Shown in pieces: positions 1 to 7,214 of a stretch of 64,000 nt of DNA. The stretch lies in contig VXNY01000024.1 of NCBI GenBank assembly GCA_009840305.1, forward strand, positions 434,001 to 498,000, read 5' to 3'. Source of the DNA: Gammaproteobacteria bacterium (lineage in GTDB: Bacteria > Pseudomonadota > Gammaproteobacteria > Pseudomonadales > Azotimanducaceae). Position numbers and translations under genes: made by a program. Numbering within the stretch: position 1 is the stretch's first letter; each line of letters starts with the position of its first letter. A model generated the notes under the pieces. That model worked only from the letters and a program-made list of their open reading frames with translations. It did no database searches and had not been told where the DNA came from.

Positions 1-1
1 G

Positions 2-283
2 ACTATGTATGAAACGGGTCCCGACGTTCTTGCACTCGATTGGCGACCCCGACTTGTAGAAGTGTGGGATGAATTACAGTGCCGCGCGATTCAGGGTAAC
101 ATGGACCCAATCGCGTTATGTGCAGACGAGAACGTGGTCATTGAGCATGCACAGCGCATCCTTGTTGATGTTGCCGCTAAACCCGGACACATTTTCAACT
201 TGGGACACGGCATCATTCCTAGTACACCAGTTGAACACGTTAAACGTCTAGTCGACTTTGTCAAGTCTTTCAGGTTAAATTAG
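2..283 (+). CDS. hemE: Uroporphyrinogen decarboxylase, C-terminal part (5' end outside window)
   Basis: This is the last ~93 residues of the cytosolic enzyme that decarboxylates uroporphyrinogen III to coproporphyrinogen III in haem synthesis. The sequence shows the family C-terminus: LALDWR, a QGNMDP motif (substrate-cleft loop), and FNLGHGI followed by TPVEHVKRLVDFV at the end. The frame is open from base 2, so the start lies upstream. It converges on argE. hemB, hemC and hemD occur about 44 kb further on, so the haem genes are dispersed. The family call is secure despite the truncation. Confidence 0.95.
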   Translation, partial: TMYETGPDVLALDWRPRLVEVWDELQCRAIQGNMDPIALCADENVVIEHAQRILVDVAAKPGHIFNLGHGIIPSTPVEHVKRLVDFVKSFRLN

Positions 284-355
284 CACTGGCACTGAATTCT
301 TCACGGTCAGTGATATCTCCCCCGATGAAGATAGTTAGAAATTTGTCCGTTGAGG

Positions 356-1498
356 TCAAAAACAATACACATCAAGCACTCGAACTAAGGTGTCTTGTGC
401 GGTTCGCACCTGGTCAAGCGACAAATACTCGTCCACTTGATGTGCTTGATCAATAGATCCAGGGCCGAACACAATCGTGTCGAGACCCATGCGTTGCAAA
501 AAAGGTGCCTCAGTACCGAATGCGACGGTCTTAACTGTTCTTCCCGTTAGTTGTTCCATTAGCTTCGACAACTTCGAGTCAGAGTTTGCCGAAAATGGTT
601 CGATCGGAGGCATTCCAAGCTCAACATCGATAGGCATACCAATTTTCGACTCAAGCGACACTAAATGAATCTTGAGCTCCTCTGCAACCTCGACACTAGA
701 CATTCCAGGTAGAGTTCGACAATCGATCAAGAGTTCTGCATTATTGCAAATTCGATTCGCACTATCTCCCGCGTGAAGGCACCCAAGATTCATGGTTGGA
801 TACGGTATATCAAATGCGTGATCGTGATAGCGCTCGCGTAGTGCATCCCGATAGTCAAGGAGTGCGCTTAATATCTGGTGCATCCCCTCAAGCGCATTGA
901 CTCCAAGGTTCGGGTTTGACGAATGTGCAGATTTACCACGAGTTGAGATCTTCATGGTGAAGATCCCTTTGTGCGCAGTTACGGTTTCTAATGATGTCGG
1001 TTCGCCAATAATTGCCGCTTCTGCCGTCAGCACTTCCGTGTCTAGCAAATGTCGAGCACCCGCCATGTCGGTCTCTTCGTCAGCCGTGGCTAGCACGGTG
1101 ATCGGCGCTGTCAGTTTAGTTGCGGACGTGTGCTCTAAGATCTCGAGTATCGTAGGGAAAAATCCTTTCATATCGCAGGTACCGAGACCATACAATTTTC
1201 CATCGCTAGACTTCAACTCAAATGGATCACTGGTCCATTGATCGGCATTGCACGCGACGGTGTCGGTATGACCAGAAAGCAGTAATCCTCCTCTTCCCTT
1301 ACCCTTCCGCGCGACCAAATTGAACTTGGATTCATTCGGCAGCGTCTGGATTGAAATATCAAAATCAAGATCTTCCAACCAAGTGGCTAAGAGTTCAACG
1401 ACCGCGCGATTACTACAATCAAGCTCGCGCGACAGATTGCTGACAGAGGGTGTCTGTACTAACGCTCCAAGCATTTCTGAAAAGTTAGGTAAGGACAC
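356..1498 (-). CDS. argE: Acetylornithine deacetylase
   Basis: This is an M20-family metallopeptidase that hydrolyses N-acetylornithine to ornithine in arginine synthesis. Visible metal and catalytic motifs are SGHTDTV (His77/Asp79), GTCDMKGF (Asp109) and TADEETDMAG (Glu141/Glu142), then IGEPTSL, and the C-terminal FGPGSIDQAHQVDEY typical of ArgE. I place the start at the GTG at 1498, giving 380 residues, because the protein then begins SLPNFSEMLGALVQTPSVS in register with E. coli ArgE. The frame stays open to 1657, but that extension overlaps the divergent ilvE and does not look like ArgE. An alternative start is the ATG at 1474. No strong ribosome binding site is seen. Confidence 0.9.
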   Translation of the reverse strand: MSLPNFSEMLGALVQTPSVSNLSRELDCSNRAVVELLATWLEDLDFDISIQTLPNESKFNLVARKGKGRGGLLLSGHTDTVACNADQWTSDPFELKSSDGKLYGLGTCDMKGFFPTILEILEHTSATKLTAPITVLATADEETDMAGARHLLDTEVLTAEAAIIGEPTSLETVTAHKGIFTMKISTRGKSAHSSNPNLGVNALEGMHQILSALLDYRDALRERYHDHAFDIPYPTMNLGCLHAGDSANRICNNAELLIDCRTLPGMSSVEVAEELKIHLVSLESKIGMPIDVELGMPPIEPFSANSDSKLSKLMEQLTGRTVKTVAFGTEAPFLQRMGLDTIVFGPGSIDQAHQVDEYLSLDQVRTAQDTLVRVLDVYCF

Positions 1499-1561
1499 AG
1501 CAGTTATGCGAAATCTAGGTTGCTCATTAAGTGATAGATGTAAAAAGTTTACTGAGGATGT

Positions 1562-2506
1562 ATGAGTATGGTAGCGACACCCGCTAGTTTTGCAGACCGC
1601 GAGGGCACTATTTGGATGAATGGTGATTTTGTAGATTGGCGGGACGCCAATGTACATGTTTTAACACACACTTTGCATTATGGAGTCGGGTGTTTCGAAG
1701 GTGTCCGCGCATATGCTAGTTCTCAAGGTCCTCAAATATTCAGGCTTCACGATCACACGCGAAGATTCTTTGACTCAGCAAAAATCTTACGAATGAACAT
1801 TCCCTTCTCATACGATGCTCTCATTACTGCTCAAGTTGACACAGTGCGACACAATCAGTTGGAATCAGCTTACATTCGACCTATAGCGTTTTTAGGTTCA
1901 GAAGCTATGGGATTGCGCGCCAAAGGACTGTCCGTGAATGTCTGTGTTGCCGCTTGGTCTTGGCCTAGCTACATGGACCCAGCCGCTCTCGCTAACGGTA
2001 TTCGAGTCCAAACGTCGTCCTACACGCGCCACCACGTCAATATCAGCATGTGTAAAGCAAAAGCGGTCGGTCATTACATAAATTCGGTGTTAGCGCTATC
2101 CGAAGCACTTGATGGTGGCTACGACGAGGCTTTGTTGTTGGACAACGAAGGTTATGTTGCCGAAGGTACGGGTGAAAACGTTTTCTTAGTAAAAAATGGC
2201 GTCATTCAAACGCCTGAACTCACCTCATGCCTCGTGGGCATCACTCGCGATACGATTCTGACGTTTGCTAAAGAGCTTGGTTATGAAGTCGTCGAACGCA
2301 GAATTACTCGAGATGAGTTTTACATCGCAGATGAGTGTTTTATGACTGGTACCGCCGCTGAAGTGGTGCCCGTTTGCGACTTGGACGGTCGTACCATTGG
2401 TGATGGTACCCGTGGTCCCATCACAGAACAACTACAAGAAATGTACTTTGACCAAGTCCAAGGCAAGAGCACAAATCATCCTGAATGGCTCACTCTAGTC
2501 GAGTGA
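1562..2506 (+). CDS. ilvE: Branched-chain amino acid aminotransferase
   Basis: This is a fold-type IV PLP enzyme that transfers amino groups between glutamate and branched-chain 2-oxo acids in the cytosol. The sequence shows LHYGVGCFEGVRAY near the N-terminus, the PLP-lysine context CKAKAVGHYINSVLALSEA, and the substrate/PLP loop EGTGENVFLV followed by GITRDT and CFMTGTAAEVVPV. Its length of about 314 residues is normal. Two in-frame ATGs (1562, 1568) follow a GAGG at 1554; the second has the better spacing. It diverges from argE and its 3' end overlaps the convergent acyltransferase gene by 31 bases. Confidence 0.93.
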   Translation: MSMVATPASFADREGTIWMNGDFVDWRDANVHVLTHTLHYGVGCFEGVRAYASSQGPQIFRLHDHTRRFFDSAKILRMNIPFSYDALITAQVDTVRHNQLESAYIRPIAFLGSEAMGLRAKGLSVNVCVAAWSWPSYMDPAALANGIRVQTSSYTRHHVNISMCKAKAVGHYINSVLALSEALDGGYDEALLLDNEGYVAEGTGENVFLVKNGVIQTPELTSCLVGITRDTILTFAKELGYEVVERRITRDEFYIADECFMTGTAAEVVPVCDLDGRTIGDGTRGPITEQLQEMYFDQVQGKSTNHPEWLTLVE

Positions 2507-3423
2507 CCCGATTTCTGCAAACGGTAATCACGTCGCTGCCCATTAGCCATCGTTTTGAATCGACGATGCACCCAAAAGTACTGCGCCGGTTGACTTCGAA
2601 TGACCTGCTCAATCACTCGATTTACGTTGGTTGCGTCAGCAACATAGCAATCTGGTGCTGCAAGCTTTGATAACTCAATAGGATGTAACTCAACGTCCCA
2701 AGTTCGTTCTCTGTTGTTCCTTGTGTGGGTCATCAAAACGACACGAGCACCGGTCAGCCGCGCCAATCGGAATGGGGTGGTGATTGTCGATGCTTCAACT
2801 CCAAAAAAAGGGGCGAAGCAAGTAGCTTTTCGAGTACCCATGTCCTGATCAGTTGCGAACCAAACTGTCTTGCCGTTTCGTAGTTCATTCACGACAGTCT
2901 TTAACTCTGTCGCAAGATATAACTTTTCGTACGCTCGTCGTCTACGACTGACTGCGAGGTAATTTGCTACTGGATTTTTGATGTCGCGATAGGTGATTTG
3001 GAAGGGGGAACGCTGGCTTACCGCAGTTCCGCAAAGATCTAGAGAAGCAAAGTGTGCGCCTAATAAGATCGTTCCCTGCGCGAATTCGTGATTACACAGC
3101 TGCTCAAGCCCCGAAATATTCACTCTTTCCAAGAGTGCGTGCACACCACGGAACCAGACAAAGAGTGTTTCGACCATGCTTCGCGAAAATTCCTCGATAG
3201 TCTTTCGCGTCATCTCATCGCGCTGTACGACGGTAAGTTCGGGAAATGCTAGTAGCAAATTCACCTGAATGATTGCCTTCCGTCTAGGTACGAGCGAAAA
3301 GAACACATGTGCTATCAACCTTCCTACTAGGTATTGCAGCCCCAAAGGAAGTCGTGCTAGACACCAACCAACACCGAACATAGTCCAGGTAGGCCAATAC
3401 CACGGTAACCACAAATACTTCAT
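2476..3423 (-). CDS. LpxL/HtrB-family lipid A acyltransferase
   Basis: This is a membrane-associated acyltransferase of the HtrB/LpxL/MsbB family, expected to add a secondary acyl chain to Kdo-lipid A at the inner membrane. The N-terminus (WLPWYWPTWTMFGVGW) is a membrane segment. The HX4D/E catalytic motif reads HFASLD, followed by ATDQDMG and PFFGVEASTITTPFRLA in the cleft and YFWVHRRFKT near the C-terminus. These are all family hallmarks, and 315 residues is normal. The exact acyl donor and position cannot be told from sequence. It is convergent with ilvE, with which it overlaps at the 3' end. Confidence 0.88.
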   Translation of the reverse strand: MKYLWLPWYWPTWTMFGVGWCLARLPLGLQYLVGRLIAHVFFSLVPRRKAIIQVNLLLAFPELTVVQRDEMTRKTIEEFSRSMVETLFVWFRGVHALLERVNISGLEQLCNHEFAQGTILLGAHFASLDLCGTAVSQRSPFQITYRDIKNPVANYLAVSRRRRAYEKLYLATELKTVVNELRNGKTVWFATDQDMGTRKATCFAPFFGVEASTITTPFRLARLTGARVVLMTHTRNNRERTWDVELHPIELSKLAAPDCYVADATNVNRVIEQVIRSQPAQYFWVHRRFKTMANGQRRDYRLQKSGHSTRVSHSG

Positions 3424-3475
3424 CGGGTATCAATCCAATTGAAACAGGAGATTCCAGATTCTGTCAGTTCAGAAC

Positions 3476-3979
3476 TCACTGACGTTGAAAGACGCGATGT
3501 TCTATGACCGCACCTTTAGTTACTCCGAGGAGCGTACTGAGACCGGCGTTAACCTCAATAACAGCTCGCACCGGGGTATCTGACTTTATCGAATCTAAAG
3601 AATGAGGTACGGTATGAGTCACAACTTTTTGGATCCGCCCCTGATCGTCAATGAACCACATGTCCAACGGTACATGAGTGTTTTTCATCCACATACTCAA
3701 CACTTGGCTTCGTGAATATGAGAAGAGCATGCCTCTGTCTATAGGTAAATGACGAATATACATTAAACCTTGAGCTTGATCTGCGTCGGTGGTTACGGTG
3801 ACAACCTTAAACTGCGCGGAAAATCCCTCTGTCGTTCGAACCACCATTGTTTCGAGTTCGTTTAAATATAGAGGTGAACGAAGCTGTCCTTCAGAGCTAG
3901 GCCAAACTGCCAATAACGCGATCAACGCGAAGATTGTTGCTGTTGGTAAAGAACGTGAGATGATTGAAATGTGCTTCAA
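3476..3979 (-). CDS. DUF192 family secreted protein
   Basis: Function is unknown for this family (DUF192, YoaF/ACR-type small beta-rich protein). An N-terminal hydrophobic segment at residues 13-27 looks like a signal peptide, so the protein is probably periplasmic. The DUF192 core is clear: VTVTTDADQAQGLMYIRHLP, then RGMLFSYS, LSMWMKNTHVPLDMWFID and AVIEVNAG. Its length of 167 residues fits a DUF192 domain plus signal. It lies just upstream of the acyltransferase on the same strand, with a 52-base gap, and diverges from the TonB-dependent receptor. Confidence 0.88.
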   Translation of the reverse strand: MKHISIISRSLPTATIFALIALLAVWPSSEGQLRSPLYLNELETMVVRTTEGFSAQFKVVTVTTDADQAQGLMYIRHLPIDRGMLFSYSRSQVLSMWMKNTHVPLDMWFIDDQGRIQKVVTHTVPHSLDSIKSDTPVRAVIEVNAGLSTLLGVTKGAVIEHRVFQRQ

Positions 3980-4141
3980 TAAATTTTCCCCGAACGATTA
4001 TGGGATTGAAAATTGCGACCGATCCGAAATATGAAATATTAGCCTACACACTACGAGTCTCTGTGCTTTCACAGTATAGAATTAAATGTATAAAATTATT
4101 TCGTTCAAAACTTGTTGCTAACTCGTGTTGGCTCAGTGTGT

Positions 4142-4160
4142 ATGCCCATCCCCCGGGCAT
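4142..4160 (+). promoter_or_regulatory. Hairpin in the leader of the TonB-dependent receptor gene
   Basis: ATGCCC at 4142-4147 pairs with GGGCAT at 4155-4160 around a 7-base C-rich loop. There is no T-tract, so it is not an intrinsic terminator. It may be an mRNA leader structure or a binding site. It sits 34 bases before the receptor start. Confidence 0.4.
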
Positions 4161-4164
4161 GGAT

Positions 4165-4181
4165 GTGTTATAGGATAACAC
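4165..4181 (+). promoter_or_regulatory. Perfect 7-bp inverted repeat before the TonB-dependent receptor
   Basis: GTGTTAT at 4165-4171 and ATAACAC at 4175-4181 form a perfect dyad with a 3-base spacer (AGG). It lies 12 bases upstream of the receptor ATG and directly before its ribosome binding site (AGGAGA at 4185-4190). It is a plausible operator or translational control site. The regulator is not identified. Confidence 0.4.
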
Positions 4182-4193
4182 GATAGGAGAATC

Positions 4194-6785
4194 ATGATCA
4201 AATCAAAAATTGTAAAAATTTGGATGCTACTCGCTGGCACATTACTCTGGGTGGGAGTCACGACCACGGCACAAGATGCCGATGATGACACACCGGCTGC
4301 GGAGAACGACGAGGAGATGGAACTACTCAATGTAATTGGAATTCGAAACCCTGACCGATCTAGTTCGGACTCTCCCTTCCCGATTGATATTATCAGCGGC
4401 GCGAGCTTAGACGTAAATAACGGTGGTGCTGACCTGATGGCGCAAATCGCCAGTCAAATTCCGTCGTTCAACATTGAACAATTTCCAATTGCGGATGCCG
4501 CAACCATTATTCGTCCACCTAATCTTCGCGGGTTGTCTTCAGATTCGACGCTTGTACTCGTGAACGGTAAAAGACGACACCGCGGAGCCGTGATCGCCTT
4601 GCTTGGTGGTGGAAAGAACGAAGGCGCACACGGAGTGGATATCAATGCAATCTCTGGTATTGCACTGGAGCGAATTGAAGTATTGCGCGATGGCGCATCG
4701 GCTCAATACGGGTCTGATGCGGTTGCCGGTGTTATAAATTTCGTACTTCGAAAGAGTGACAGCGTCCGCGCTGTTCAATTTAAAGGATCTCAAACTTATG
4801 AAGGGGATGGTACTACAGTTTCTCTCGCAGGAATCTTTGGTTTACCGATCGGAGATGGTGGTTCCCTTACGGTCAGTGGCGATTTCAGTCAGACTGAAGC
4901 TACTGTTAGAAGTGTGCAAAGAGGCGACGCGGAGGACTTGATCGCTGCTGGAAATACCCACGTTCGTGAACCATTTGCTCAGATCTGGGGAGCTCCTGAC
5001 ATCCATTCCGATTTCCGAGGATTTGCAAATTTTGACATGCCAATGGAGAACGGTTTAAAGCTCTATGGATGGGGAAATGTGTCGGTGCGCGACGTTGAGG
5101 GTGGCTTTTTCTTCCGAAATCCAGCGACTCGGTCCGGCGTATTCACAATCGACGGTGGGGAAACTTCGCTTATCGCGGATCTTGGCGACGACAGTAGCGA
5201 TTGTCCGGTAGTTCCAATCGAAGATCAACTAACACCCGATCCAGACTTACTCGCACAAGTCGAAGCGGATCCAAATTGCTACTCATTCTTATCGCTATTC
5301 CCAGGCGGATTTACCCCGCAATTCGGCGGTGAAGTTTCTGATTACAGTTTCGCTGTAGGCGTTGAAGGAATGATCTTCAAAGATTGGAATTTTGATGCCA
5401 GCTTTGTGTGGGGTTCGAGCACAGTTGCGTATTACATGAACAACACAATCAATCCACAACTCGTCGATCGACAAAACAACATCCCAACTATGTATCAAGT
5501 AGGGGAAACCGGAGAAACTGATTGGACGTTCGACTGGTCGATGCACCGAGACATCAATGTCGCCTCGGGATATGACGACATACACTTTGCGACCGGCCTA
5601 GTAGTTCGAAGTGAGAACTATGTGACCGAACAAGGCGAAGAAGACTCTTGGTTCGTCAACCCAGATTTCGTCAGTCAGGGATTCGGTATTGGTTCCAATG
5701 GTTTCCCTGGCTATCCGCCTTCCGCTGAAGTAGATGAATCTCGAGTGAGCGTAGCACTATGGGTGGACGCCGAGCAAATGTTCACCTCAAACATACTGGG
5801 CACGTTTGCAATGCGTTATGAACAGTTCGAAGGCTTTGGAGACACACTCGATTTTAAAGTCAGCACGCGTATTGACTACACAGACAACTTCGCGATTCGC
5901 TCAGGCTTCAGTACTGGATTCATTGCTCCGACCGTTGGACAAGAAAGTTTTCGTGTAGTTTCGACCAACTTCCTAGTCAGCGACATCTGTCCAGTTCCCG
6001 GAACTCCGTGTCTCACCGATGAAGTTACACTGCCGGCCACCGATGCCATTGCGCAAGCTGTTGGTGCGGAACGGTTACAACCCGTTACTGCTCACAATAC
6101 TAATTTCGGCGCAGTGTTAAAGGCATGGCAGACCGACATTACGATAGATTTCTTTAGGATTGACGTCATAGATCGGCTTGCCCGTACATCTCCGATTGAA
6201 TTGTCTCCAGCGATTTTTGATGAGCTCGAAGCGCAGGGTGAAGTCGTCGATCGTAATCTCCGAGCGATTCGATTTTTCACAAACAATTTCGACACCAGAA
6301 CGGAGGGCGTAGAAGTTACCGCAGAGAAGACCATGGTGATAGCTCGACGCGAGATAGATTTCACTTTGGTAACCAGTTTCATCAAGACTACTATTGAGAA
6401 CCACGATCCAGCGGTCATCAATGAACAACGCGTTCTTGAACTGCGAAAAAATATTCCAAAGCTACGGCTAACTCTTTCAGGATTTCATGCTGTAAATGAA
6501 AAGTGGAATGTTCATGGAAGATTTCGATATTACCACAAGATCTGGGAGCCACATTTGTTCTCGGAAGCTTACCCGTATGAAGTTGCCGAAGATGTGCTGC
6601 TTGATTTAGAAGTCAACTACATGTTCGACGAGAATACAACATTCTCCTTCGGACTTGAAAACTCGACAAATATCTTTCCAACTGGGAATCCTTGGGCTGA
6701 TGTGGCCGGGTCAAAATACTCAATGACCGGCCCATTCGGATTCAATGGTGGAGTAGCATACTTTCGAGCACATGTGAACTGGTAA
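4194..6785 (+). CDS. TonB-dependent outer membrane receptor
   Basis: This is an 863-residue energised outer-membrane transporter. It has a signal peptide (residues 1-24, ending TTTAQ/D), a short acidic linker, then a plug domain at about 45-185 with QIASQIPSFN, PPNLRGLSSDSTLVLVNGKR, DINAISGIALERIEVLRDG and AQYGSDAVAGVINFVLRKS. A long beta-barrel follows and ends in an aromatic residue (FRAHVNW). The substrate cannot be inferred: there is no siderophore, cobalamin or polysaccharide locus beside it. A leader with a hairpin and a dyad, an AGGAGA ribosome site and a downstream intrinsic terminator indicate a monocistronic, regulated gene. Confidence 0.92.
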   Translation: MIKSKIVKIWMLLAGTLLWVGVTTTAQDADDDTPAAENDEEMELLNVIGIRNPDRSSSDSPFPIDIISGASLDVNNGGADLMAQIASQIPSFNIEQFPIADAATIIRPPNLRGLSSDSTLVLVNGKRRHRGAVIALLGGGKNEGAHGVDINAISGIALERIEVLRDGASAQYGSDAVAGVINFVLRKSDSVRAVQFKGSQTYEGDGTTVSLAGIFGLPIGDGGSLTVSGDFSQTEATVRSVQRGDAEDLIAAGNTHVREPFAQIWGAPDIHSDFRGFANFDMPMENGLKLYGWGNVSVRDVEGGFFFRNPATRSGVFTIDGGETSLIADLGDDSSDCPVVPIEDQLTPDPDLLAQVEADPNCYSFLSLFPGGFTPQFGGEVSDYSFAVGVEGMIFKDWNFDASFVWGSSTVAYYMNNTINPQLVDRQNNIPTMYQVGETGETDWTFDWSMHRDINVASGYDDIHFATGLVVRSENYVTEQGEEDSWFVNPDFVSQGFGIGSNGFPGYPPSAEVDESRVSVALWVDAEQMFTSNILGTFAMRYEQFEGFGDTLDFKVSTRIDYTDNFAIRSGFSTGFIAPTVGQESFRVVSTNFLVSDICPVPGTPCLTDEVTLPATDAIAQAVGAERLQPVTAHNTNFGAVLKAWQTDITIDFFRIDVIDRLARTSPIELSPAIFDELEAQGEVVDRNLRAIRFFTNNFDTRTEGVEVTAEKTMVIARREIDFTLVTSFIKTTIENHDPAVINEQRVLELRKNIPKLRLTLSGFHAVNEKWNVHGRFRYYHKIWEPHLFSEAYPYEVAEDVLLDLEVNYMFDENTTFSFGLENSTNIFPTGNPWADVAGSKYSMTGPFGFNGGVAYFRAHVNW

Positions 6786-6810
6786 ATTTCACCATACAAT
6801 CATCAATAAG

Positions 6811-6834
6811 AAGCCCGACTATCGGGCTTTTTTT
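6811..6834 (+). terminator. Intrinsic terminator of the TonB-dependent receptor gene
   Basis: AAGCCCGA at 6811-6818 and TCGGGCTT at 6822-6829 form an 8-bp stem with a 3-base loop, followed by a T-tract to 6834. It lies 26 bases after the receptor stop codon. Confidence 0.9.
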
Positions 6835-7214
6835 GTGACCAAATATCGCAATCGTTTCGTCCATACCGAGAATTCTTACCGACTGCGTTATGGACATTTA
6901 AAAGATCTATGTTAGAAACGCAATCATTTTAAATTCGTACTCATGTCTGTTCGCTTGCTGTATAGTTGCAGGACTAATACTGAGGCAACAGGTTATCTCA
7001 TCGTTTTGTGTCTACTCCTGACCATGACGCAGCGGATCTACCAGCATTGGCACGGGAAAGTGTCTTTTAGAACCGAGCAGTCAATCGAAAACTGAGCGAT
7101 CTCGTTACACCGTTAAGCACCTTACGCCGTGAATCAAGTCATCCGTTGAGGCGTCCTTTATAAGCTTGATCTCGGTGTAATTTTGCGTCTATAAGCTGGA
7201 TATAATCGTTAAGC
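6835..7214. other. Intergenic stretch, no gene found
   Basis: About 380 bases separate the receptor terminator from the subtilase gene. I see no convincing coding frame and no tRNA. A TATAAT at 7201-7206 lies 8 bases before the protease ATG, but no good -35 partner is seen. If used, it would give an almost leaderless transcript. Confidence 0.5.

Noticed and set aside
1498-1657. N-terminal extension of argE to the far upstream start codon
   Set aside because: It overlaps the divergent ilvE, and its residues show no ArgE similarity; the GTG at 1498 aligns with known ArgE starts.
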